Assembly (NCBI GenBank): GCA_949291445.1
Contig: CASEVT010000115.1
Span: 1 to 46,718, forward strand
Reading direction: 5' to 3'
DNA from: an uncultured bacterium
GTDB lineage: Bacteria; Cyanobacteriota; Vampirovibrionia; Gastranaerophilales; Gastranaerophilaceae
Length of the DNA: 46,718 nt
Below the pieces are notes generated by a model, which saw nothing but the letters and a program-made list of their open reading frames with translations, was not told the origin of the DNA and ran no database searches. The position numbers and the translations under genes are program-made. Shown piece by piece: positions 17,974-26,199 of the stretch. Position 1 is the first letter of the stretch; the number at the start of each line of letters is the position of its first letter.

Positions 17974-19101
17974 GTGGATTTTACTACATTAACAATAGAT
18001 TTTTTAAGGGCATTAAGCAATATATTCGGCAGTTATGGCATGGGAATAATAGCCCTGACGGTAATAATAAGGTTAGCAATGTGGCCGCTGAACGTTTCTC
18101 AGCAACGTTCGATGAAGACAATGCAATTGTTGCAGCCGAAAATGAAGGCGATTCAAGACCGTTATAAAAACGACCCGACAACGATGCAACGTAAGATGAT
18201 GGAGTTTTATAAAGAACACAACTTTAATCCCATGGCCGGTTGTTTGCCGTTGTTAATACAAATGCCGATATTCATACTTTTATATTCATCGTTGATGAGT
18301 CCGCAATTTATTTCAATGGCAGGTCATTCCAATTTCTTGTTTATAGACAGATTGGACGCAACATTGAAAGGCAATGCAGGAGTGTCAAACGATGGTACAT
18401 TTTCTGTAGCGGCGAATGATAAATTTACGGTTGGTAAAAAGATTAAATTTTTTGCCGGCGACGAAGAACTCGGTGACATAAAACTTAAAAGAAATGATGT
18501 CGATGTTATGGGTAAGATTGTACCCGGTGAGCCGATTGATTTGAGAATAAGCCGAGATAATATAAATGGTGATTACAGTAAAGTAAAAAGAATAACTTCG
18601 GTAAAAGCTGTTATAACTGATAACAATACACGTGAAGTTGAAAATGTCACTTTCAAATCTGACAGTGATGACATGTTGATAGCTCATGTGCCGACGATTG
18701 CGGCGAAGACGTCATTCCATTATGATGTTTTTTGGTTGATTGTAATATTTGGTGTTTCAATGTATTTGACACAAAAAATAATGATGGCAACCAATAAAAC
18801 GACCCAATCAGATCCTGCACAAGAAGCAATGCAGAAAACTTTGGGTACAATGATGCCGGTGATGTTAACAGCGACATTCTTGTTCATTCCGATTCCTGCC
18901 GGAGTTCTATTGTATCTGATTGCAAGTAACGTAATACAAGTCGGACAAACGCTTATTATTAATAAACAAATAGATCTGGAAAATGAGAAGAAAAAAGCTT
19001 CCAAAATACAATCCGTTGATAATACAGAACTTGCAAATTCCAAGAAGGTTAAAGCGAAAGAAATAAAGACATCGGAGCCTGAAGAAAAAACGGTTGAATA
19101 A
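17974..19101 (+). CDS. yidC: Membrane protein insertase YidC, cyanobacterial type
   Basis: YidC/Oxa1/Alb3 proteins insert and fold inner-membrane proteins with or without SecYEG. The start is GTG 17974, with AGGAG six bases upstream. The first membrane segment (about 20-40) contains the groove Arg33; a basic cytoplasmic loop follows (MKTMQLLQPKMKAIQDRYK), then TM2 (about 90-109). Residues about 111-248 form an extracytoplasmic insertion rich in beta-strand-like sequence. TM3 starts near 249, and the last hairpin contains FLFIPIPAGVLLYLIASN. The Lys/Glu-rich tail (about 336-375) could bind ribosomes. The insertion between TM2 and TM3 resembles that of cyanobacterial YidC and is absent from the short Gram-positive form. 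Confidence 0.93.
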   Translation: MDFTTLTIDFLRALSNIFGSYGMGIIALTVIIRLAMWPLNVSQQRSMKTMQLLQPKMKAIQDRYKNDPTTMQRKMMEFYKEHNFNPMAGCLPLLIQMPIFILLYSSLMSPQFISMAGHSNFLFIDRLDATLKGNAGVSNDGTFSVAANDKFTVGKKIKFFAGDEELGDIKLKRNDVDVMGKIVPGEPIDLRISRDNINGDYSKVKRITSVKAVITDNNTREVENVTFKSDSDDMLIAHVPTIAAKTSFHYDVFWLIVIFGVSMYLTQKIMMATNKTTQSDPAQEAMQKTLGTMMPVMLTATFLFIPIPAGVLLYLIASNVIQVGQTLIINKQIDLENEKKKASKIQSVDNTELANSKKVKAKEIKTSEPEEKTVE

Positions 19102-19155
19102 AATTTAACAATCCGTTTGAGTAAGTTGTAATTTAAATTATCGGTATTAAGTTAA

Positions 19156-19728
19156 ATGAATGAAAAAGCACAGAAAGTATTAGAGCTGTTAATTGAAGGT
19201 AATAATAGGTTTGCGCAGGGCTGTCCTAAATCTCAGAATAGAGATGTTGAGTCATTGAAGAAACTTCAAAATTCACAGTCCCCGATGGCTTGTGTAGTGA
19301 CATGTTCCGATTCAAGAGTTATTCCGGAGTTTGTATTTGATGTAGGTTTTGGTGAGTTATTCACAGTAAGAGGGGCTGGTGCTGTTATCGGACCAAATAT
19401 ATTAGAGAGTGTTGAGTATGCCGTAGATCATTTAAAGGTTCCTCTCATTATTGTAATGAGTCATGAATGTTGCGGCGTTATGAAAACTGCTGTCACAAAA
19501 TATCCGGAAGAACCGCAGAAATTTAAAGTGCTAATAAAATCCGTGTATGAAATAATAGACAGGAATAACAAAACTTATGACGAGATAGCAGAGGACTATA
19601 CGTTAGTAAAAAAAAGAAAGTTGCTGAAACGTTCGGAGATTTTGCGAAACGCTTATGCAGCGGGCGAGTTGGAAATTGTAAGAGCATATTTAAACTTTTC
19701 TACCGGCAGAGTAACTGTTATTGAATAA
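19156..19728 (+). CDS. Beta-class carbonic anhydrase
   Basis: The enzyme interconverts CO2 and bicarbonate using zinc. All beta-class ligands are visible in 190 residues: C50 and D52 in CSDSR, with the Asp-Arg dyad D52/R54, and H103 and C106 in HECC. The segment TVRGAGAVIG is also diagnostic. The protein lacks a signal peptide and should be cytoplasmic, supplying bicarbonate for carboxylations. No Shine-Dalgarno site precedes the ATG. It follows yidC by 54 bases and may be expressed with it. The family is certain; the physiological role is inferred. Confidence 0.92.
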   Translation: MNEKAQKVLELLIEGNNRFAQGCPKSQNRDVESLKKLQNSQSPMACVVTCSDSRVIPEFVFDVGFGELFTVRGAGAVIGPNILESVEYAVDHLKVPLIIVMSHECCGVMKTAVTKYPEEPQKFKVLIKSVYEIIDRNNKTYDEIAEDYTLVKKRKLLKRSEILRNAYAAGELEIVRAYLNFSTGRVTVIE

Positions 19729-19825
19729 TTTATGCAATTGTATTAGCTGTTAAGTCCGAAAATATGGGAATTACACAGTATTGTTTCAAATATTACAAAT
19801 TTTAAACAAACATGAAAATATACTG

Positions 19826-19854
19826 TTGACGTAGGAATATGTTTAATATACATT
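19826..19854 (+). promoter_or_regulatory. Candidate promoter of the ribosomal protein operon
   Basis: TTGACG (19826-19831) is followed after 17 bases by TACATT (19849-19854); an overlapping TATACA at 19847 would give 15 bases. Transcription would begin near 19861, just before the hairpin at 19867-19880, leaving a leader of about 216 bases ahead of rpsJ. Confidence 0.5.
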
Positions 19855-19860
19855 AATTTA

Positions 19861-20060
19861 TACCGAGCACACCCGTGTGCGTTTTTAGTGCAAAACAGGG
19901 CTAAAATACTAAAGCGGGCCGGAACAATCGAAGTATGTCCCAACGGATGTATTGCATTAGAACAAATAGAACGAATTATTTTAGAGTATGATTGAGATTC
20001 CGGAAAGTGTGTATGTAATAAAAAGTCTGGCATAACGAAGTAGATATTGCCATTGTAGAA
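19861..20060 (+). promoter_or_regulatory. Structured leader of the rpsJ operon with terminator-like hairpin
   Basis: The 348-base gap between the carbonic anhydrase gene and rpsJ holds the promoter above and this leader. GCACAC-CC-GTGTGC (19867-19880) followed by five T (19882-19886) looks like a short terminator or attenuator. UUAGUGCAA (19885-19893) can pair over nine positions, two of them G-U, with UUGCAUUAG (19952-19960), and inside that loop AUACU pairs with AGUAU. The T run and the first strand of the long helix overlap, so the two structures may exclude each other. A 35-codon GTG-started frame (19888-19995) lies in the same stretch. A regulatory role is inference. Confidence 0.45.
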
Positions 20061-20076
20061 GCAAAGGAAGACAAAA

Positions 20077-20400
20077 ATGAGTAACGCTCAAGGTCAAAGA
20101 CAAAGAATCAGGGTATGCTTGAAGGCATATGATCATAAACTCATTGATGTTTCAGCAGAGAAGATTGTAGAAACAGCAAAAAGAACTGACGCAAAGGTGG
20201 CTGGTCCCATTCCATTGCCGACGAAGAGAAGATTATATTGCGTATTAAGATCCCCTCACGTAGACAAAAAATCGAGAGAGCATTTTGAAATGCGCACTCA
20301 CAAGAGAATCATAGACATCTATGATCCGACGCAGCAAACAACAGAAGAACTCAGCAGATTAGATTTGCCTGCAGGAGTGGATATAGAAGTAAAATTATAG
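20077..20400 (+). CDS. rpsJ: 30S ribosomal protein S10
   Basis: S10 is a head protein of the 30S subunit and, as NusE, a transcription antitermination factor. The 107 residues contain [24 protein letters not shown] and [20 protein letters not shown], all diagnostic. GGAAG sits before the ATG. It is the first gene of the operon; tuf and rpsG are not upstream here, unlike in many bacteria. A 167-base hairpin-rich gap follows before rplC. Confidence 0.97.
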   Translation: MSNAQGQRQRIRVCLKAYDHKLIDVSAEKIVETAKRTDAKVAGPIPLPTKRRLYCVLRSPHVDKKSREHFEMRTHKRIIDIYDPTQQTTEELSRLDLPAGVDIEVKL

Positions 20401-20403
20401 GAT

Positions 20404-20526
20404 GTGTGAACCGTTCGGGTCCTATTCGGTGAGACCGAAGAAATCACACGAGCACATACAATTGAATAGAGATTGAATGTGATCTACGAAGGTTCAAGAG
20501 AGAACCTTAGGGGTTGAAGACAACCC
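20404..20526 (+). ncRNA. Multi-hairpin structured RNA between rpsJ and rplC
   Basis: Four consecutive stem units fill this untranslated stretch. (1) GTGTGA (20404-20409) closes with TCACAC (20444-20449) around two inner hairpins, ACC/GGT (20410-20420) and TTCGGT-GAG-ACCGAA (20425-20439). (2) CACAT-a-CAAT (20453-20462) pairs with ATTG-a-ATGTG (20472-20481). (3) AAGGTTC-AAGAGA-GAACCTT occupies 20489-20508. (4) GGGTTG-AAGA-CAACCC occupies 20511-20526. Every main stem is a perfect complement. No T run follows, so it is not a terminator. Position inside the operon suggests a cis-acting control element for rplC and downstream genes, possibly bound by a ribosomal protein. I know of no named family that it matches. 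Confidence 0.6.
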
Positions 20527-20567
20527 GAGAGTACAGAAGGTAGCGCTCACAAGGAGAAAGGCAAGAA

Positions 20568-21230
20568 ATGACAACAAAGGAAAAAACTGCCAATATCAGA
20601 TTGGGAGTAGTAGGAAAAAAACTCGGAATGACTCAGGTCTTTGATGAAAAAGGGCTTGCGATTCCTGTTACCGTTATCAAGGTTGATCCATTGACTGTTA
20701 CACAAGTTAAGACAGTAGAATCAGACGGATACAATGCGATTCAAGTAGGGTTTGAACCGGCGAAGGAAAAACATCTTACAAAAGCGCAAATCGGTCATTT
20801 TAAAAAGAACGGACTTGATAACTTTAGACATTTACAGGAGTTCAGAATAGACAATTCCGCAGAATATAAAGTAGGCGACACGATTAACGTATCAATTTTA
20901 TCTGAGATAGCAAAGGTTGACGTAACCGGACAATCTGTAGGTAAAGGATTCCAAGGTACAGTTAAGAGATGGAATTTTGGAAGAGGTCCGATGGGTCACG
21001 GTTCAAAAAACCATAGAGAACCGGGTTCAATCGGAGCAGGTACCACTCCTGGTCGTGTAATCAAGGGTAAACGTATGGCCGGAAACATGGGTAATGAAAG
21101 AGTGACAATAAAGAAATTATCCGTAGTTAAGGTTGATAGCGAGAACAATTTGCTTTTGGTTAAGGGTTCAGTCCCCGGTTCTGAAGGCAAAATGGTTACA
21201 ATCGTTCCGTCCAGAACGAAATGGAATTAA
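20568..21230 (+). CDS. rplC: 50S ribosomal protein L3
   Basis: L3 initiates 50S assembly and reaches the peptidyl transferase centre with its loop. The 220-residue product shows GVVGKKLGMTQVFDEKG near the N-terminus and the signature GTVKRWNFGRGPMGHGSKNHREPGS in two parts around residues 127-151, with the Gln of GKGFQG that is methylated in some bacteria. AAGGAG lies about ten bases before the ATG. The N-terminus carries a few extra residues (MTTKEKTAN) before the conserved start. Confidence 0.97.
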   Translation: MTTKEKTANIRLGVVGKKLGMTQVFDEKGLAIPVTVIKVDPLTVTQVKTVESDGYNAIQVGFEPAKEKHLTKAQIGHFKKNGLDNFRHLQEFRIDNSAEYKVGDTINVSILSEIAKVDVTGQSVGKGFQGTVKRWNFGRGPMGHGSKNHREPGSIGAGTTPGRVIKGKRMAGNMGNERVTIKKLSVVKVDSENNLLLVKGSVPGSEGKMVTIVPSRTKWN

Positions 21231-21269
21231 TCAAGAGAACTCATAGAAATATAACTGAGGTTAAAAAAA

Positions 21270-21905
21270 ATGACAAAAGAAGTTTCAATATTAAATACAA
21301 AAGGCAGTACGGTCGGACAGATGTCTTTAGATGAAAAGGTATTTGGAGTTGAACCTAACCTGCATGTAATGCACTTGGCTCTCAGACGTCAATTAAACAA
21401 CGGAAGAGCCGGTACGGCAAATACAAAAACGAGAGCTGAGGTATCAGGTGGCGGAAGAAAGCCTTGGAAGCAAAAAGGTACAGGCAGAGCCAGAGCCGGT
21501 TCAATCAGATCGCCATTGTTTGCCGGTGGTGGTGTAATATTTGGACCCAAAAACAGAGATTACAGTTTTTCAATTCCGCAAAAAGCAAGAAGATTAGCAT
21601 TAAGATCCGCATTATCCGCAAGAATCGAAAACACTGTATTAGTGAAAGACTTTTCAGAGATTAACGAACCAAAAACAAAATTGATGGTTGAAACTCTGAA
21701 GGCGTTAAAAGTAGAAGGAAAGATATTGATAATAGCGGATGTTAAAGCAGCAGAAAATGCTTATCTTGAATTATCAGCAAGAAATTTACCGAATGTGAAG
21801 ATTATTCTTCCTTCAAACTTGAATGTAAAAGACTTACTTGAAGCAGACAATGTGATAATAACAGAAGCTGCAATAAATGATATAACTGAGAGGTTATCGA
21901 AATAA
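21270..21905 (+). CDS. rplD: 50S ribosomal protein L4
   Basis: L4 lines the exit tunnel and, in enterobacteria, autoregulates the S10 operon at its leader. The 211 residues contain the extended loop signature TKTRAEVSGGGRKPWKQKGTG followed by RARAGSIRSPLFAGGG, and an ordinary C-terminal globular part. GAGG precedes the ATG. Its stop codon overlaps the rplW ATG by one base. Its presence makes L4-mediated feedback on the rpsJ leader conceivable, but no E. coli-like L4 leader was recognised. Confidence 0.96.
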   Translation: MTKEVSILNTKGSTVGQMSLDEKVFGVEPNLHVMHLALRRQLNNGRAGTANTKTRAEVSGGGRKPWKQKGTGRARAGSIRSPLFAGGGVIFGPKNRDYSFSIPQKARRLALRSALSARIENTVLVKDFSEINEPKTKLMVETLKALKVEGKILIIADVKAAENAYLELSARNLPNVKIILPSNLNVKDLLEADNVIITEAAINDITERLSK

Positions 21906-22213
21906 TGAGCAAGATGAAGAACAATACCGAAAGATTATACGACATTATCAAAAGACCTATAATCACGGAAAAATCAATGGAAGCAACGACATTGCAGCAA
22001 TACACTTTTGAAGTATTAAAAGATGCGACGAAAGTAGAGATTGCACAGGCAGTAGAACTTGCATTTCCCGGACGTAAAGTCAAAAAAGTCAGAACGGTGT
22101 ATATGCCGTCTCATACAAAGAGAGTCGGTTACACAATGGGCAGAACGCAATCGGGCAAGAAAGCCGTAGTAACGATTGAGGGTGATCCCATAGAAGAATT
22201 GATAGGAGCATAA
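21905..22213 (+). CDS. rplW: 50S ribosomal protein L23
   Basis: L23 sits at the tunnel exit and docks SRP and trigger factor. The 102 residues include [33 protein letters not shown] and [12 protein letters not shown]. The ATG overlaps the rplD stop (TAATG), so translation is coupled. The length is normal. Confidence 0.95.
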   Translation: MSKMKNNTERLYDIIKRPIITEKSMEATTLQQYTFEVLKDATKVEIAQAVELAFPGRKVKKVRTVYMPSHTKRVGYTMGRTQSGKKAVVTIEGDPIEELIGA

Positions 22214-22217
22214 TACA

Positions 22218-23051
22218 ATGGGTATTAAGACAATAAATCCTACTTCACCCGGACAAAGAGGAATGACGAAGATGGACTTTTCGGAAGTCACGACGAGTAC
22301 TCCTCACAAACCGTTGTTGAAGTCAAAGAAAATAACAGCAGGAAGAAACAATACAGGAAGAATCACCTGTCGTCATAAAGGTGGCGGTGTAAAGCGTGCT
22401 TATCGTGTAATTGATTTCAAACGTGAGAAGTTTGGAGTACCTGCAACAGTTAAAACAATAGAGTACGATCCTAACAGAAATGTGAGAATTTCATTAGTAT
22501 TTTACGCAGATGGCGAGAAGAGATACGTGCTGACCCCGCAAAACTTGAGCGTTGGTGATGTGATAGTATCTGGACCGGAAGCAGAGATAAAAGTAGGGAA
22601 TGCACTTCCTTTGGAAGTAATTCCTTTGGGTACAATGGTACACAACGTAGAAATGATCCCCGGACGTGGAGCAAAGTTAGTCAGAACAGCAGGTGCCGGT
22701 GCACAGTTGATGGCTAAAGAAGGAAACTACGTAACGATCAAGTTGCCGAGTTCAGAAATGAGAATGATAAGAAAAGAGTGTTTGGCGACGATTGGTGTAT
22801 TGGGCAATGCAGAATTTAAGAACATGAAGATAGGTAAAGCTGGCCGTACACGTTATATGGGAATCAGACCGACAGTAAGAGGTGTGACAATGAACCCGTG
22901 TGATCACCCACACGGTGGTGGTGAAGGAAAAACAGGTCCCGGCGGACATCCGAAGACACCTTGGGGTAAACCCGCACTCGGATTCAAAACTAGAAAAACT
23001 AATAAGCATTCTGATAAATACATAGTCAGAGGCAGAAAACGTAATAAGTAA
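22218..23051 (+). CDS. rplB: 50S ribosomal protein L2
   Basis: L2 is needed for subunit association and peptidyl transferase activity. The 277-residue product has the N-terminal NPTSPGQRG, the central ITCRHKGGG and the C-terminal [15 protein letters not shown] with its essential His. GGAG (starting at 22205, within the end of rplW) precedes the ATG by about ten bases. Confidence 0.97.
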   Translation: MGIKTINPTSPGQRGMTKMDFSEVTTSTPHKPLLKSKKITAGRNNTGRITCRHKGGGVKRAYRVIDFKREKFGVPATVKTIEYDPNRNVRISLVFYADGEKRYVLTPQNLSVGDVIVSGPEAEIKVGNALPLEVIPLGTMVHNVEMIPGRGAKLVRTAGAGAQLMAKEGNYVTIKLPSSEMRMIRKECLATIGVLGNAEFKNMKIGKAGRTRYMGIRPTVRGVTMNPCDHPHGGGEGKTGPGGHPKTPWGKPALGFKTRKTNKHSDKYIVRGRKRNK

Positions 23052-23062
23052 GGAGATAATGA

Positions 23063-23344
23063 ATGGCTCGTTCGCTAAAAAAAGGTCCATTTGTACAAGA
23101 ATCACTTCAGAAGAAAATCACTAAGATGAACGAAGCTGGAGAGAAAAAAGTAATAAAAACTTGGTCAAGAGCATCAATGATTGTACCAGATATGCTGGGA
23201 CACACAATTGCTGTTCACAATGGCAAAAGCCATGTTCCGGTTTATGTTACAGAACAAATGGTTGGTCATAAATTAGGTGAATTTGCACCTACAAGGTTAT
23301 TTAGAGGCCATGCAGGCCAGGATAAAACGGCAAAAAGGAAGTAA
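23063..23344 (+). CDS. rpsS: 30S ribosomal protein S19
   Basis: S19 lies in the 30S head, contacting S13 and the A-site finger. The 93 residues include [35 protein letters not shown] and [17 protein letters not shown] (23051-23055) precedes the ATG at 23063; an ATG four bases upstream is out of frame. Confidence 0.97.
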   Translation: MARSLKKGPFVQESLQKKITKMNEAGEKKVIKTWSRASMIVPDMLGHTIAVHNGKSHVPVYVTEQMVGHKLGEFAPTRLFRGHAGQDKTAKRK

Positions 23345-23347
23345 ATT

Positions 23348-23689
23348 ATGCAAGAATCAATGGCAAAACAAACAGATATCAAGATGCCTGCACGTAAATT
23401 ACGCCGAGTAATTAACGAAGTAAGAGGCAAATCTGTCACTGACGCAATAAAAATATTAAAATTTATGCCGTATTTCGCAGCAAGAGTAGTTGAGAAAAAC
23501 TTGAAAGATGCAATTGCCAATGCAAATGAAAAATTTGGAGGCAAACCCGAATCTTTAAAAGTAGCAGAAATTTTTGCTGATGAAAGCGCAACATATAAGA
23601 GAGGTAAACCGAGAGCACAAGGCAGAATATACAGAAGACTCAAACGTACTTCTCATTTGACAGTAAAATTAGCAAGTAAAGAGAATTAG
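23348..23689 (+). CDS. rplV: 50S ribosomal protein L22
   Basis: L22 spans the 23S rRNA domains and forms the tunnel constriction with L4. The 113 residues show [18 protein letters not shown] and the beta-hairpin segment [21 protein letters not shown] in two parts. AGGAAG lies a few bases before the ATG; a second ATG four codons later is possible but has a worse site. Confidence 0.95.
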   Translation: MQESMAKQTDIKMPARKLRRVINEVRGKSVTDAIKILKFMPYFAARVVEKNLKDAIANANEKFGGKPESLKVAEIFADESATYKRGKPRAQGRIYRRLKRTSHLTVKLASKEN

Positions 23690-23699
23690 GAGGCTGACC

Positions 23700-24431
23700 T
23701 TGGGACAAAAGACACATCCAAAAGGATTCAGAGTAGGTATAATTCAACCTTGGGAAAGCACTTGGTTTGCTAAGAAGGATGATTATGCAGAATTTGTAGC
23801 AGAAGATGCTAAACTCAGAAAATATATAAAGAAAAGATTATATGCAGCTGGGATATCCAGAATAAACATAGCAAGAAAAGCTCAGAATGTTATTATAACG
23901 GTAGTTACAGCCAAACCCGGTATAGTAGTGGGCAGAGGCGGTCAAGGTATCGAAGAGCTTCGTGCTGATGTTGCAAAGTTAATCAAGAAGAATGTGACGA
24001 TTGATGTAGTTGAAGTTGCAAGAATTGATGCAGATGCACAGCTAGTGTCAGAGTCAATTGCATTACAGTTGGAAAAACGTATTGCGTTCAGACGCGCAAT
24101 GAAGCAAGCCGTTCAAAGGACAATGAGATCTGGCGTTCAAGGTATAAAAATCATGGTATCAGGACGTTTGGGCGGTGCAGAAATTGCTAGAAGTGAGTGG
24201 GTGAAGGAAGGACGTATACCGCTTCAGACACTTAGAGCAGACGTAGATTATGGATTTGCAGAAGCAGATACAATAATGGGTAAGATCGGTGTCAAGGTGT
24301 GGATATTCAAGGGTAATTTGATGCCCGGAGAAAAAGCAGATCAAAACATCAAGATGAAGAAAGTCACAGGCACTGAAGAGAAGCCAATAGGCGGAAGAAG
24401 AAGAAAAAGAGCCGCTGAAACAGAAGAATAA
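23700..24431 (+). CDS. rpsC: 30S ribosomal protein S3
   Basis: S3 contributes to mRNA entry and helicase activity. The start is a TTG (23700) with a strong AGGAGG site six bases upstream, giving the expected [14 protein letters not shown]. The type-2 KH domain has [13 protein letters not shown]; the C-terminal domain contains [13 protein letters not shown] and ends in a basic Arg/Lys-rich tail. At 243 residues it is of normal length. The binding site partly overlaps the rplV stop. The weak start codon with a strong site may tune expression. Confidence 0.96.
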   Translation: MGQKTHPKGFRVGIIQPWESTWFAKKDDYAEFVAEDAKLRKYIKKRLYAAGISRINIARKAQNVIITVVTAKPGIVVGRGGQGIEELRADVAKLIKKNVTIDVVEVARIDADAQLVSESIALQLEKRIAFRRAMKQAVQRTMRSGVQGIKIMVSGRLGGAEIARSEWVKEGRIPLQTLRADVDYGFAEADTIMGKIGVKVWIFKGNLMPGEKADQNIKMKKVTGTEEKPIGGRRRKRAAETEE

Positions 24432-24470
24432 GTTAATATAAATAGAAAATAAATTAGGAGCGACATAAAA

Positions 24471-24893
24471 ATGTTAATGCCCAAAAAAACAAAATATCGT
24501 AAGAAAATGAAAGGTAATCGTAAGGGTCATGAAACGCGTGGAACAAAACTAGAATTTGGTTCATTCGGATTAATAGCTCTGGAACCTGCATGGATTACAT
24601 CAAGACAGATAGAAGCCGCAAGACGTGCGATGACTCGTAACATCAAAAGGGGCGGTAATGTTTGGATAAAAATATTCCCTGATAAGCCGATAACAGCAAA
24701 ACCAGCTGAGACACGTATGGGTAAGGGAAAAGGAGCACCTGAATATTGGGTTGCTGTAGTAAAACCAAACAGAGTTCTTTTTGAGATGGAATTTCCGGTT
24801 AAAGAGGTCGCGATAAAAGCACTTCAATCTGCCGCACAGAAACTTCCGATTAAAGTAAAAATAATTGAAAAAGAAGCCCAGGCTGAGGCATAG
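24471..24893 (+). CDS. rplP: 50S ribosomal protein L16
   Basis: L16 lies next to the A site and helps tRNA accommodation. The 140 residues contain [32 protein letters not shown] and [21 protein letters not shown] precedes the ATG by ten bases. A 61-base gap with a C-rich hairpin follows before rpmC. Confidence 0.96.
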   Translation: MLMPKKTKYRKKMKGNRKGHETRGTKLEFGSFGLIALEPAWITSRQIEAARRAMTRNIKRGGNVWIKIFPDKPITAKPAETRMGKGKGAPEYWVAVVKPNRVLFEMEFPVKEVAIKALQSAAQKLPIKVKIIEKEAQAEA

Positions 24894-24913
24894 TTGAAAG
24901 ACTAGGTACTCAT

Positions 24914-24930
24914 CCTCCCTCCTTGTGAGG
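24914..24930 (+). promoter_or_regulatory. Hairpin exposing an anti-Shine-Dalgarno-like sequence before rpmC
   Basis: CCTC (24914-24917) pairs with GAGG (24927-24930), placing CCTCCTT (24918-24924) in the loop. That heptamer equals the 3' end of 16S rRNA and is complementary to the rpmC binding site AAGGA (24942-24946), so it could pair with it and hold back translation. The arrangement is seen in the sequence; the effect is inferred. Confidence 0.3.
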
Positions 24931-24954
24931 TGTAAAGGAAAAAGGACGAATAAA

Positions 24955-25149
24955 ATGAAGTTACAAGAAATAAGAGAAAAAACAATAGATGAGCTAAACG
25001 AGTTGATAAAAGATTCGAAAAAGCAGCTTTTGGATTTGAGAATGCAAAAAGCATTACAAAAACTTGAGAATACTGCTCAAATCGGTAAGTTAAGAACCGT
25101 TATAGCTCAAGCTAAGACAGTTATTAAAGAAAAGTCAGAGGTAAAGTAA
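24955..25149 (+). CDS. rpmC: 50S ribosomal protein L29
   Basis: L29 is a small two-helix protein near the tunnel exit. The 64 residues from the ATG at 24955 read [17 protein letters not shown] and contain the [16 protein letters not shown] segment. AAGGA eight bases upstream supports this start over a GTG thirty bases earlier in the same frame. Confidence 0.95.
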   Translation: MKLQEIREKTIDELNELIKDSKKQLLDLRMQKALQKLENTAQIGKLRTVIAQAKTVIKEKSEVK

Positions 25150-25150
25150 G

Positions 25151-25396
25151 ATGCCTAAGAAAGAAAAACAAGGCGTTGTAGTCAGTAACAAAATGGATAA
25201 AACAGCAGTAGTAAAAGTTGCTGAATATAACAAACACCCCAAATATCACAAAATCATAGAAACACACAAAAACTATAAAGCGCATGATGCTCAAAATGAG
25301 TGTGGAGAAGGTGATGTTGTAAGAATAGTTGAAACAAGACCGATGTCAGGAGACAAGCGTTGGTCTGTAGTAGAAATTGTAGAAAAAGCTAACTAG
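25151..25396 (+). CDS. rpsQ: 30S ribosomal protein S17
   Basis: S17 is an OB-fold primary binder of 16S rRNA. The 81 residues include [23 protein letters not shown] and [16 protein letters not shown]. It starts one base after the rpmC stop; the binding site lies weakly inside the end of rpmC. Confidence 0.96.
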   Translation: MPKKEKQGVVVSNKMDKTAVVKVAEYNKHPKYHKIIETHKNYKAHDAQNECGEGDVVRIVETRPMSGDKRWSVVEIVEKAN

Positions 25397-25447
25397 TTTT
25401 GACTATTTTGTATAAAGTTCATAATTAATGAATAAGGATAAATAGCA

Positions 25448-25816
25448 ATGATACAACAGGAAACAAGATTAGTCGTAGCTGACAATACCGGAGCGAAGGA
25501 AATTCTTTGTATAAGGGTAATGGGCAGTTCAAACAAAAAATTTGCGCATGTTGGCGACGTAATTGTAGCAACAGTAAAAGATGCTACACCTAATATGGCT
25601 GTTAAGAAATCTGAAGTAGTAAAAGCTGTTGTTGTTAGAACAAAAGCGGACATAAAAAGAGCTGACGGCTCAGTAATCAGATTCGATGAAAATGCAGCAG
25701 TAATTATTAACAAAGACGGTAACCCTCGCGGTACTCGTGTATTTGGACCGGTAGCAAGAGAGTTAAGAGATAAGAACTTTATGAAGATTATCTCGTTGGC
25801 TCCGGAAGTTATCTAG
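25448..25816 (+). CDS. rplN: 50S ribosomal protein L14
   Basis: L14 forms an intersubunit bridge. The 122 residues are diagnostic: [46 protein letters not shown] and [15 protein letters not shown] precedes the ATG with about eight bases between. Confidence 0.97.
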   Translation: MIQQETRLVVADNTGAKEILCIRVMGSSNKKFAHVGDVIVATVKDATPNMAVKKSEVVKAVVVRTKADIKRADGSVIRFDENAAVIINKDGNPRGTRVFGPVARELRDKNFMKIISLAPEVI

Positions 25817-25842
25817 TCCAAGGGAAACCAGGAGAATAACAA

Positions 25843-26193
25843 ATGAGAATGAAGAAACAAACAGTGGAAAAACACGATTTGCACGTAAAAACCGGTGATA
25901 GAGTTATCATTACTGCAGGTAAGGATAAAGGTAAGATCGGTAACGTAAAATCCGTAATAGCATCAGAGAACAAAGTTGTAGTGGAAGGTGCTAATATGAT
26001 AACGAAAGCAGTAAAGCCTAATCCGATGGCAGGAGTCCAAGGTGGATTGACAAAAATGGAAGCGGCTATGGATTCATCAAAGGTTATGCTATACTGTTCA
26101 AGTTGTGAGAAGGCTACGAGAGTAAAGCATGAAGTAGTCGATAACAAAAAAGTTCGAGTTTGCAAGAAGTGCGGCGAACAATTAGATGTATAG
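25843..26193 (+). CDS. rplX: 50S ribosomal protein L24, cysteine-containing form
   Basis: L24 is an assembly-initiator protein. The 116 residues have the KOW motif (TGDRVIITAGKDKGKIGNV) and a C-terminal zinc-ribbon-like part with C-S-S-C near residue 87 and C-K-K-C near residue 109, the so-called C+ form. AGGAG lies upstream of the ATG. A stable hairpin separates it from rplE. Confidence 0.94.
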   Translation: MRMKKQTVEKHDLHVKTGDRVIITAGKDKGKIGNVKSVIASENKVVVEGANMITKAVKPNPMAGVQGGLTKMEAAMDSSKVMLYCSSCEKATRVKHEVVDNKKVRVCKKCGEQLDV

Positions 26194-26199
26194 GTATGG

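Noticed and set aside
19743-20033. 96-codon minus-strand frame opposite the rpsJ leader
   Set aside because: It crosses the promoter and hairpins, its product has no family pattern or ribosome site, and the plus strand explains the region better.
20404-20526. tRNA, tmRNA or 6S RNA identity for the hairpin chain
   Set aside because: No cloverleaf, T-loop GTTCGA core or CCA end is present, and no 6S-type long rod is formed.
20996-22291. Several long antisense frames inside rplC, rplD, rplW and rplB
   Set aside because: They are shadows of highly conserved ribosomal genes, without binding sites or recognisable products.
25399-25425. TTGACT with CATAAT 15 bases away upstream of rplN
   Set aside because: Spacing is short and an internal promoter is not needed; AT-rich gaps yield such matches by chance.
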